64,000 nt of DNA from Taxillus chinensis (lineage: Eukaryota > Streptophyta > Magnoliopsida > Santalales > Loranthaceae), in assembly GCA_023512835.1 (NCBI GenBank), contig CM042092.1, positions 28,593,543 through 28,657,542 on the forward strand. Reading direction: 5' to 3'. Position numbers and translations under genes: made by a program. Positions 1 through 9,079 of this stretch are shown one piece after another. The notes beneath the pieces were generated by a model. The model worked only from the letters and a program-made list of their open reading frames with translations. It did not search any database and was not told the origin of the DNA. The stretch's first letter is position 1. Every line of letters starts with the position of its first letter.

Positions 1-306
1 AAGGAGGACTCCTATATAGAAGGACTCCAATAATTATGTAATAACAAAATGATGACTAGTCCTTCATGCAACCCCTCCAAAGGAGGCCATCTAAGAAAAG
101 GAGATAATTAAATACGCACGGTATATGTACATTATCGGAGTTTTCCACATAAGGTTGACTATAGTCCCTAATGGAGGAGATAATTCATGAATAACACCTG
201 GATACCAATGAACAACCCCCTGAACCCTGGAGACACACACATTCAGGCATGAAACGTATACGTGCGGTATTCCATCACCCTTCATGCAAAGTTTGAATAT
301 ATTCTA

Positions 307-308
<2 letters not shown>

Positions 309-356
<48 letters not shown>

Positions 357-385
357 GGAGGGAGAGAGAGAGAGAGAGAGAGAGA
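309..385. repeat. (TA)n-(GA)n compound microsatellite
   Basis: About 28 bases of TA repeats run directly into about 48 bases of GA repeats with two GGG interruptions. It lies inside the CACTA body. No function can be assigned. Confidence 0.95.
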
Positions 386-1044
386 CATTCGGACATTTTC
401 CACTCAACGAGCATTTAATTTGATGGAAGTTGGTGGATGCTCAACTAAAGTTAATTTATTTATTTGATAAAGTTGTTTAATTAAATGGCATCCTAGTAGT
501 TACTATAAGTGATATGCAATAATGCTTGTTTATTTCTCTATAATATTTAATATATTTTTTTTGCATGAAAACGGTACAATTATGTGGGTTTCGACGGTCA
601 TTTGAAGTTGCTCATCCATAGCAAGTCACCGAAATCATCATTGGATGGATGTTGTAATAAGTCAACGCATTTCAAGTAGATCTTTTGGAGAGGCGAGGCT
701 ATTAGCCATGTCGACCTTTGGCATTATAAAGAGCCATGGCCAATGACATTAAATTTGTATTTGCAATAAAAAAATTTGCAATGTCGTGCTATATATGTCG
801 TATCATTGCTGAGGCATGTAACATAAGACATTTCAAACATTATAATCTGAATTGAATAAGGTAATGTTAGTTTCTGGCTGAGCCAAATTTTGGACTTATG
901 GTTGTTAAATTTGATATTGTTCCTATGTAAACTGTCACTATTGTTAAGGGTGTTGATTTAATTGGTTATTTGTCATGGAGCATCTTATATTAAAATCAAA
1001 TTGAAAAGAATGAATGCATAATTTTTTTAATTTTTAAAACAAAG

Positions 1045-1300
1045 AACGACGCTTTTAAAAGTGTTGTCATTTAACATATCAACAACGCTTTTAAAAGCGT
1101 CATTAAATGTATTTTTAACGACGCTTTTAAAAGCGTTGTCTTTTACTTATGATGACACTTTTAAAAGTGTCATTAAAAATACATTTAATGACGCTTTTAA
1201 AAGCGTCGTCTTTTGTTGAAATTTTTTTAACGACAGGGCGATGGACGACACTTTTAAAAGCGCCGTTAAATACTTTTAATGACGCTTTAAAAGCATCATT
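1045..1300. repeat. CACTA subterminal palindromic repeats (7 units)
   Basis: Seven copies of a roughly 24-bp unit lie at about 1045, 1081, 1117, 1151, 1187, 1244 and 1277. The best units contain the perfect palindrome GACGCTTTTAAAAGCGTC; others carry paired C-to-T changes such as GACACTTTTAAAAGTGTC. Subterminal arrays of this kind are known in En/Spm as transposase binding sites. The short open frames across this stretch are by-products of the repeat. Confidence 0.85.
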
Positions 1301-1303
1301 TTT

Positions 1304-1322
1304 GACTGTTTTTGTTGTAGTG
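1304..1322 (-). repeat. CACTA terminal inverted repeat (right end)
   Basis: Read on the minus strand this starts CACTACAACAAAAACAG, matching the conserved terminus of plant CACTA transposons. The partner repeat is outside the window. Confidence 0.75.
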
Positions 1323-2989
1323 GTATATTTTCTTTTAGAACTTGCATTGTGCTCTTATTGAAAGTAGAAAACATATACCGAACTTAGTGTTGTTCATACT
1401 TACTGCCTAATGTGCTTTATGCTCCGATATAAATGTCTAATTTCATACTTGGAGGATGCTTGCATTTCCCCGATTGAAGTTGTTTATGCTAACATAATTA
1501 AAATGGATATGAATAACCTCTTTAGGATTTCATGATTTTAATCTCCACTCATCACCACATGGCGAATGATGTTTCATATTGATTACTCTATTAACGTGTA
1601 CGGTTGAAGAAATGAAATGGGTTAGCTCGGAATGCTTGGTGATGGTACTCAAAATCACGGTCTGAGTAGCTCTTGAAGTATAGTTTCCTAATGGATAGAC
1701 AATGTTGTTTCAAGATCTAAATTCTTTAACAGGTAATGCCATCGAGAGGATCGCATGATCTACGGGGAGAAAATGCTTTATTCATTATCCAAGTAATACC
1801 CCTCATATATGTCTCATGACTTCTTTCCTGGTCGTCTATCTGAGGGGGAGTCTATCATTGAGAGGATCGCATGATCTAAGGGGGAGCAACCTCAGTAATA
1901 ATCCCCTAATATGTCTTGGATGCTCCTTCCTCTAAACTATCACTTCCGGATCTACCTGGACATGCATTGTTGAATCAGAATTGTGGCTTGCAAGGATGAT
2001 TTTCTTCCCTCAACCGTGCATTTTAATCGGATAATCATTTGCTTGCTTTTGATATGTGTTTATTTATTCCGTTTCACTCATGAATCTTAAGTTGGCCAAA
2101 TCATATGATTTTTACTTATCTTAGCTACGTTGTTCAGCAAGACGGTTTCGATATGTTGACCAATATGAACTTGTGTGTTTATTATCCGACATATGCCCTG
2201 CTTAGTAACAATGATCATTCTCTTGCTTGTATGTGTGTTTTACATTCCCTTTCAATGCATTAAGTTCTATTTCTCATTAGTTCAGATTCAGTTGCTCTAC
2301 AATAGTCTATATCTTCACATCCGTACTAATTCCTCCCTGTTAATCTTGTGTTCTTTTAGTTTATTTTCGTGAAGCTACAGGTACAGATTCTCTTTGCACC
2401 TTTATCGATATATCTTGTCTATAGTCTCGGATTTGAAGTGTTGTGGTACTTCTCTTCTCTTCGACTTCAAGACAAGCAAAGGAATCCACTTCTCTCTTCC
2501 CGCACTCTGTTTCTCCAGGACACGGTCTACTTTTCATCCAGGACAATCTTATCTCGGATATCGTTTCCTCCGGATGATTGTCGATTCATTCTTCCGGACT
2601 CTTGGAACTCTCAAATCGCGCTATATCATGTCTCATTATATATCGCATGCTTTTGAGGAGGAATAATGATGGTCCATTAAATGCATGTCCCGGGATGCAC
2701 TCACTTCCCAAAGAAGACAAACAGCTGTTATAATTCCTTGGTTATGCCGTCTCCACGACATTTCTTTATCCAGAGGTGTGCCACTCTCAAGACTCATGAC
2801 ATTAGCATGTCAAGCGGTTCACTTTTCCACTCGCTTAATCCCTAGACCCGCTGACATTTACGGACTCGGTCTTATATATCCTGGACATTCTTGCGCGGCG
2901 CGAGTTTTACATCTTCCAAATCCCTAAAACCCTCGTCGCTCCTTCTATCCCCAAGACCTCACCTCATTCTCCTCTCCATCTTTCCCTCA
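1323..2989 (+). other. Non-coding spacer between pol and tail ORF (element 1)
   Basis: No supported gene. The stretch aligns with 12189-13840 of element 2 and, inverted, with 16645-18407 of element 3. It holds a duplicated box with a purine run (see 1741-1882). Confidence 0.7.
1741..1882 (+). promoter_or_regulatory. Duplicated GAGAGGAT...GGGGAG boxes (possible internal polypurine tracts)
   Basis: Two near-identical 27-bp boxes, at about 1741-1766 and 1856-1882, begin GAGAGGATCGCATGATCTA and end in a G-rich purine run. A third purine run, GAGGGGGAG, lies between them near 1842. The pair recurs in element 2 near 12608 and 12720, and purine runs recur inverted in element 3 near 17820-17960. A second-strand priming or RNA-level role is possible, but no role is proven. 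Confidence 0.5.
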
Positions 2990-4654
2990 ATGGCACCCAA
3001 AACTTCTCTTTTCGGCATTAACCCCGGCCATCTGGTGGATTGGCGTGCTATCTCCGATCCTCCGACTTGGTTTCTGGAACTTCGCCCACTTCGGATGCCT
3101 CTCACATCCTAAACCTGGTCTCGAACCCTGTTGACCTTCTTATTGAAGAAATCCGTGAGTTCTATCAACGGATCCGCTGCACCACCGACTCCATTATCTC
3201 CTACATCCGCGGTGAATCCATCTTGATCACCCCTGACGTTCTCCGCACCGCTCTCAACCTCCCTCCTGGTGATCTTCAGCGCCCGGATGCTGAGACAATG
3301 GTTGTTTCCATGGGTTGCTCCTATAAGGGGAAGGAGTACAAAATGAAGTCTTTTCAAGGTCGCTATCGGTGTATGGCGACGATATTGAGCCGCCGCCTTC
3401 GCTCGTACCACTACTCCGGACTCCATCTCGTACGACCTTCTCTTGGCTATGTACGGAGTCTTTGAGCGTCTCTCGATGGACTGCAGGACCTTCCTGTTTC
3501 GGCTGCTGAAGGACGGTCCAAAGAATCACTCTTTTGGGCGGATACTCAACGCTGTCTTCAGGCATCTCCATCTGGACCATTTTGCCCGATATGATGCCAT
3601 TCCTTTCCCTCAGGCTTATTATCTTCGCCACCTTACGCCTGATGGGAACATGACAGCTCACTGTCCCTCGGCCGCTCTCTACCTTCTTCCCTCCTCGAAA
3701 CAACAAGGCAGCTCGGTCGGTGACCCCTCCGACAGCCGTGCCCCCGAAGTCAGCTCTGCTCACCGGTCCTCCCGGATTCGGTCCGTTGTTGCTCCTTCCA
3801 TCTCTCGCGCCTCATAGCACAGCGTCCGTGCTGAACCATCTGAGGTTGCGGGACCATCTCAGCCCAGTTTACCTAAGGCTAATTCCCCAGCACCATCTGC
3901 TGCGGATGTCCCCACTCCCTCCACTTCCGCTGTTGCTGCCGCAGTCGATACTGCCGTTGCCACCACCGTCGCTGATGTCCCGGACTCCTCTCTTCGGAAG
4001 CTCCCCTGCCTCCTCTCCCTCAATCCCAAGACTACCTAGACCATCTCTCCGCCGACACCCTCACGGACCTATGGTTCCATTTTAGCCTCACCTGCACAGT
4101 CTCCATCCCTGACGATGACCTCAAGGTGTTTTATGCCAAACACACCCGCACCCAGGAGGATATGATCGTCTGGAATCTGGATCATGGCTTTCTTACGCCT
4201 GCTCACATTCCGGACGTTCCCTTCACTGTCTCCTCCGGAAAGGCCCTTGACGCACGGGTTCCTTCCCCTGCTAAGGCTCGGTCTGCCTCTCCTGCAGATG
4301 CCATCCCTGTCGTTGACCTTTTGGGTCATAGTGGCTCGCTGCTCGGCGGCGTCGATGCTCGGATGCCACCTCGTTCCTGGTCGCCGACATCCTCTCTACT
4401 CCTGCCGACTCCTCCGCCCAAGTGCATACTTGCCCCTATTCCTACCGGGGAGTCCTCCAAAGCTCCGAGTTGGCGCTTGGACGTGCCTCATTTGGGACGG
4501 TTCACTCCGATCTTTGTCTTGTCTGCTCGCTCCGGACCGTCACGCCCAAGCTCAAACCGCCCAAATTTCTGCCATCGCCGCTAAGGTTGATGCTCTTGGT
4601 GCCCAACTCCTCTCCGCCTTAACCGACTCCTCCACCTCCATCGAATAAAAGATG
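2990..4654 (+). pseudogene. Tail ORF, N-terminal half: plant transposon-type domain and Ser/Pro linker (element 1)
   Basis: The start ATG at 2990 gives MAPKTSLFGINPGHLVDW, which matches the starts of the other two family-1 copies at 13841 (+) and 16644 (-). The domain then reads on with ISDPP, a LIEEIREFYQRI helix, RGESILITPDVLR, KGKEYKMKSFQGRYRCMAT, SFGRIL and AYYLRHLTPDGNMTA. This resembles the plant-only domain that Pfam calls putative plant transposon protein; the match is from memory. From about 3750 the protein becomes rich in Ser, Pro and Ala, with an IPVVDLLGHSGSL block. At least four frame changes (near 3090, 3440, 3800 and 4120) show this copy is dead. The protein has no signal peptide or membrane segment, which argues against an envelope-like role. 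Confidence 0.65.
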
Positions 4655-4694
4655 GACCTTGTAGCCTTGTCCGTTCATTCCCTGTCCACCTCTT

Positions 4695-5651
4695 TTGCGG
4701 ATTTGGCTCACACGATGGCTCGTCCTCCTCCCATCCCTCGCCGATCTGCCCAAACGAGGGAGAAAGTGTCATCTAATCCTCCTACACCTTCCCCTTCTCG
4801 CACTGAAAAGAAGCAGTCTGCATCCTCACCGCTTCCTGGGAGTTACCATCCCTAAACGCAGCCGCTTCTCTCGGCCCAGCTCCTCTAGTGCAGCTCCTCC
4901 TTCGACCACTCCATCTGTAGCGGCTGACACCTTCCTCCCATCATACACGGATCTTGATCCTCTTGATGAGGACGGAAGTGTTTTTAATGCTATGACCAGG
5001 TATGCCACGTCAAATGCTGAGAGAAGATGTCTATCTGAGTTGTACCCCTTCTCTCCTCAAGACATAAGCATTATTCGTTCTGAGACGGGTTTGCTCACCA
5101 CAGAATACATAGACAACTTTTCTCGGGCACTTAAGATGGAGATGAGGCTATTTTCGTCCCTATACAAAGACAAGCACATGTTTGACATCTTGCCTTGTTG
5201 GAATCAAGGGTATCTTCCAGACTTAGCCAATATTCAGACCTTCATAAATGGAACTGCTGAGGATAGCACTCCCTGGAAGACTCTGCAATCTATCCTCATT
5301 CCATACCGGGTCATGACGCCGCACTTCATGCTGGTTGTCTTTATGATTCCGTCCAAGCAGCTGATCCTAATTGACTCCCATCAAGTTGTGGAGCAAAACA
5401 TTAGAAGGGATCAATTTGAGCCACTGCGCGTTCATCTGACGGAAGCCGTAAAGCAATCGGGACTTTATAAAGAAAGAGGCCTGACTCCGTTGGGTCCATC
5501 TGAAAAGCTGAAGGCGACGGTCCGGGGCAAGAAGTTAGTGCCACAACAGCCTGATAGAGATAGCTGCGGAGCCTTTGTCTGTTTCTTCATCAAATCCATT
5601 GTCAAGGTTGATAAACACTGGAACAACATCCAAGCCTACACAATGGAGTAG
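4695..5651 (+). pseudogene. Tail ORF, C-terminal half: Ulp1-like (C48) cysteine protease (element 1)
   Basis: An open frame of 318 codons, of which the first 45 or so are probably out of the ancestral frame. A basic IPKRSRF cluster (52-58) could be a nuclear signal. The region DTFLPSYTDLDPLDEDGS leads into the protease. Ulp1/SENP-type catalytic positions are visible: His210 in PHFMLVV, Asp227 in LILIDS, Gln284 or Gln285 in LVPQQPD, and Cys291 in RDSCGAFVC. The usual Trp after the catalytic His is Phe here. The family cleaves SUMO or related conjugates; the substrate of transposon-borne members is unknown. The reading frame is open through the protease to the stop at 5651, but the N-terminal part is broken, so the gene as a whole is a pseudogene. 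It is the only family-1 copy in the window that keeps the protease. Confidence 0.75.
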
Positions 5652-5860
5652 AAAATGGAGCTTAGAGAGAAGGTTGCAATGATGATCTTCAAGTATAGTA
5701 AGCCTTATGTACCTTAATGAGAATTTTGTATAAAGGCTGAATTGTACTTTATTGCTGATCAATGAAAATGGGTGCAATTTCTTATTTATTGGTTATCTCG
5801 TTGCATTGCTTACCAGATCAGATTACAATGGGTTTGGGCATATCCATAATTGGGAGAGAT
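5652..5860 (+). other. 3' untranslated stretch and degenerate polypurine tract (element 1)
   Basis: No gene. It ends with the purine-rich TTGGGAGAGAT immediately before the LTR start TGTTGGATCAAAC at 5861, the expected position of the plus-strand primer. Confidence 0.6.
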
Positions 5861-6581
5861 TGTTGGATCAAACTCAAAATTTGGATAATGCTAAAAAAAG
5901 CCCTATGTAATTTGATCTGAGACTTTTGTTGTTTCATCTTAAGTCATTGTAGAGGATATAACTTTCATCCGGATCTACACTCGTGTGAGCAAAAGCTAAG
6001 GACGGGATATATAATCCTGATCCAGGTGAGAATGAGTGTCGTCAAACACTTGGTATATAACCAAGTCCTTGCCTCATACGGAATAAGGGCCATTCGTGCG
6101 GACTAAGAACCTAAAAGCTACGGACTAAGAAACTGCACTTAATACTTCAATGGACTAAGTCTAAAAGATGTGGAGTAAGAATCTTAGTCTACAAAGTCAT
6201 GCGGAGTAAGAGAGTTAACGCGGAGTTAAAAAGATAAGTCTTCCACTCAACCGAACTAAAGTACAGAAGACACAGAGTAAGGAATCCGAGTCTTTCATAC
6301 ATGCGGAGTAAGGATGTACTTCTACGGAATAAGGACTTAAGTCTTTATTAGATGCGGAGTAAGGAAACTAGATGCGGAGTAAGGAATCCGAACCACTCAC
6401 TCATGCGGAGTAAGTATGTGCTGATACGGAGTAAGCCATCCGTTCCTTTAACTCATGCGGAGTAAGGAAATTAGATGCGGAGTAAGGAAGCGCAGATGCG
6501 GAGTAAGCACTCCGACCTTCTCTTTCATACGAAGTAAGGAAGCGCTTACACGGAATAAGGATTTCAGTACCAAATTAATAC
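5861..6581 (+). repeat. Copia family-1 LTR, 5' part (3' LTR of element 1)
   Basis: It starts TGTTGGATCAAACTC and aligns with the first part of the LTRs at 6582, 34547 and (inverted) 33468. It contains an array of GCGGAGTAAGGA-type units, roughly one every 20-30 bp, and stops at the start of the next LTR. The rest of this LTR is absent here; the piece at 33479-33622 carries only the last 144 bp of an LTR in the same orientation. Confidence 0.85.
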
Positions 6582-7802
6582 TGTTGGATCAAACCCAGAA
6601 TTTGGATAATGCTGATAAAGCCTTATGTAATTTGATCTGAGATCTTTTGTGTTTATTTGATCATTGCAGAAGATATGTTATTAATCCAGAGATGCACTCA
6701 TGAGAGCAAAGCTAAGGACAGGATACATAATCCTGATCCGGACAAGAGTGAGTGTCGTCAAACACTTGGTAAATAACCAAGTAACAAATACATACGGAAT
6801 AAGGAACAATCCTACGGACTAAGAACTTAAAGGATAAGTGTGGAGTAAGGAACCTACATGCGGAGTAAGAAAGCGACACGGAATAAGTTATCAGACTTTT
6901 CAAGACTCGCCCGGAGTAAGGAACTTACATACGGAGTAAGGAAATTACATACGGAGTAAGGAAATTACATACGGAGTAAGGAACTTACATGCGGAGTAAG
7001 AAAGCGCTGACACGGAATAAGTTATCAGACTTTTCAAGACTCGCCCGGAGTAAGGAACTTACATACGGAGTAAGGAACTTACATGCGGAGTAAGGAAGCG
7101 CTGACACGGACTAAGGATTCCGAAGACTAAATAGATACGGAGTAAGCAACCATTGACACGGAGTAAGGTTCCGAGCTTCATTAGCTACGGAGTAAGGAAA
7201 ATTACACCGGACCAAGAAGACAACTGCTCCAACTAAACCGCATTTAAAGTTATCGGCTCGTGGTGTCCCGATGTAAGACGAATGTATTGAGAACCTGAAG
7301 AATCTTACACGTGGATCATCCGGATATGTGGACACAACTATAATTGTATCTCGGAACTCACAGAGACACTTATACTCTTCAAATCCAAGATCTTGAGCTC
7401 CACAATCCGCAGAGTCAAGGCAGAGAGATTACCGAGGGATAGTTAGTGCGGAACGCATTCCGGAATTACAAGTTCCAAGGTTGTCTCTTAGGAATGTTTT
7501 GTATAAATATTCATACTTATACATTAGAAAAAAATAAGTCGAAAAATAGAGAAGCTTTATCATCTTTAGAGATAGAACTTGGCTAGTGTGTGAGTTCATT
7601 TGTAAACGAGTGTAAGAGAGTTTTGCTTCTATTTTGTTGTATTCATCTTGTGATAATAAAACAAAATACTTCCACTATCCTGGTTATCTTCCGCAGTGAT
7701 TTTATCACTTAAACTAGATAAGTGTTTGTGTCTTGAGAGAAAGGAAAGAGTTTTAATAAGAGCCTATTCACCCCCCCCCCTTTAGGCTCCAAGGGACCAT
7801 CA
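6582..7802 (+). repeat. Copia family-1 5' LTR (element 2)
   Basis: 1221 bp, starting TGTTGGATCAAAC and ending CTCCAAGGGACCATCA, two bases before the primer site. The C-run at 7771-7780 followed by TTTAGGCTCC is typical of this LTR type. The middle carries an array of CGGAGTAAGG units. The ends TG...CA and the primer site directly downstream fix both borders. Confidence 0.9.
6780..7200 (+). repeat. Array of CGGAGTAAGGA units inside copia LTR
   Basis: About twenty degenerate copies of a core (C)GGAGTAAGG, preceded by TAC, TGC or CAC, spaced 20-30 bp apart. A longer unit starting at the GACACGGAATAAGTTATC motif is itself duplicated (about 6867-6990 and 6993-7090). The array lies in the part of the LTR that should be U3, upstream of any transcription start. 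The same array appears in the LTRs at 5861, 32160 (inverted) and 34547. Confidence 0.85.
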
Positions 7803-7804
7803 AG

Positions 7805-7816
7805 TGGTATCAGAGC
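7805..7816 (+). other. Primer binding site, initiator tRNA-Met type (element 2)
   Basis: TGGTATCAGAGC, two bases after the LTR end. This is the standard plant initiator-Met primer sequence. Confidence 0.9.
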
Positions 7817-7864
7817 AAGTTCTACTTTGTTCTAAGTAGAGATCCCACTCTTTCAATCTCAGAA

Positions 7865-9079
7865 ATGGCCGAAGAAAGCAGTATGCTATTCAACACTCGC
7901 CTTAACTCCGGAGGTGCACAGAGCCCATCCTGAATCGAAGCAACAGTGAAAATGTTGACCCACCTCAACCCTGCTGCTGCCGCCGCTCCTCAACCACCTG
8001 GAGTTCGGTTTTACTTTAACGAAACCGCCCAAATTCACACCTGAGCTTTTCTCCCAGTGGAAAGCTCGCATGAAGATGTTTATGGTATGCCATGATCATC
8101 TTATGTGGCCATGTCTTCATCAGGAGATTCCAATTCCGATGACTATCGGAGAACATGGAGTTAGGAGGCCAAAGACAGATGCTGAACTTACCAACGATGA
8201 AAGAGCCTGGCAGTGCGCTAGTGAAAAGGCTCGGCTTATGTTACATCGTCTTTGGATTCCGAGGCTTTCACGGACGTCCAGGGCTGCACGACGGCAAAAG
8301 CTGTTTGGGACAAACGACAATCCTCTATGAGGGGAGTCGGTCCCAGATGCAGAATGTGATCTCGCACTCTCTTACGTAACTTTGAGAGTTTTAATCATAA
8401 ACCGGGCGAATCACTTGAAAGCATCTATCGGAGATTCGGCAAGCTCATTCTTGAGTCGAAGACCGTCAATGAGCATTATTCTCAATCCCAGATTAATGAC
8501 AAGTTCTTTCGCTCCTTGCCGGATCGCTACTACTCCAAACAACTCCGGATGCAATCGACAAAAAGCTGCGGTATGTTCCCCTTGAAGAAGCGTATGGGAG
8601 AGCTGCGGACTCACGAAGTCGGTTTAAGTACTCGACAGAGATGAGAAAATAGCTCGGAAAGAAAAGGGGGTAGCTCTCAAAGCTACTGAATGTCTAAACA
8701 TATCGAGGAATGATGATACGGACGTATCGACAATTCGATTCGACGAGGAGGAGGAGATAGCCCTTCTTGTCAAATCCTTTGAGCGATTCCTACGGAAAAG
8801 CGAGAAAAGGGTTCAGGAAGACGCTCATCATCATCGTTCCAAAGGAAGGAGCGACCGGAGTCCAGCTTCCCAGGAATGTTTCAACTGTGGGAAAACCGGT
8901 CCTGGGCCAAGGAATGCAGGTTCAAAACAAAAGTGGCCGAGAAAAGTGACAAGGTAACTCCTCACCGCTCCACCTCGGATAACAGCAAGAGCAAGAGGAA
9001 GGCGCTCGTGACAAAATACATGAGTGGCTCGGAAGAAGAGGAGGAATCCTCGGATGATGAGCCGACCATTAAAGCATAA
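7865..9079 (+). pseudogene. gag: gag pseudogene (copia element 2)
   Basis: The start ATG at 7865 gives MAEESSMLFNT, as in element 3 (ATG at 32098, minus strand). The capsid region is seen in MKMFMVCHDHLMWPCLHQ and ERAWQCASEKA, a copia-type gag. The nucleocapsid zinc knuckle near 8875-8935 (FNCGKTG...WAKECR) is split by a 1-base indel and has lost its His. It is followed by an acidic serine stretch (SEEEEESSDD). Multiple stops and frame changes make it non-functional. The end of gag is removed by the deletion at about 9082. Confidence 0.75.

Larger units (their letters stand above)
1..1322. mobile_element. CACTA (En/Spm-like) transposon, one terminal part
   Basis: The right edge is marked by a terminal sequence that reads CACTACAACAAAAA on the minus strand and ends at 1322. 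It is preceded by seven palindromic subterminal repeats, the usual layout of plant CACTA elements. The other end was not found, so the element starts left of the window. The next three bases, GTA, would be one copy of the 3-bp target duplication. No transposase coding sequence is visible in this part; positions 1-1040 are AT-rich, with a dinucleotide microsatellite and no supported gene. Sequence right of 1335 aligns with the region just downstream of pol in copia element 2, so the transposon inserted into the tail of copia element 1. Confidence 0.75.
1323..6581 (+). mobile_element. Copia family-1 element 1, 3' part (Maximus/SIRE-like)
   Basis: This is the post-pol part of a Ty1/copia element: an untranslated spacer, the tail ORF with its Ulp1-like protease, a short purine tract and the first 721 bp of the 3' LTR. 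The pol region lies left of the CACTA insertion and outside the window. Homology to element 2 starts about 45 bp after that element's pol stop. The LTR is broken at 6581 where element 2 begins. Assignment to the SIRE/Maximus clade rests on the LTR start TGTTGGATCAA, an LTR end with a C-run and CTCCAAGGGACCA, the initiator-Met primer site, and an extra ORF after pol. It is an inference from memory of the clade. Confidence 0.75.

Noticed and set aside
1149..1361. Open frame with repeated TLLKAS-like blocks
   Set aside because: A direct by-product of the CACTA subterminal palindromes.
2990..5651. Envelope-like gene, as in SIRE1
   Set aside because: The position fits, but the protein has no signal peptide or membrane segment and ends in a clear C48 protease pattern.
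6780..7200. Regularly spaced short direct repeats resembling a CRISPR array
   Set aside because: The units are degenerate, spacing is irregular, spacers are themselves similar, and the array lies inside a plant LTR with copies elsewhere in the window.
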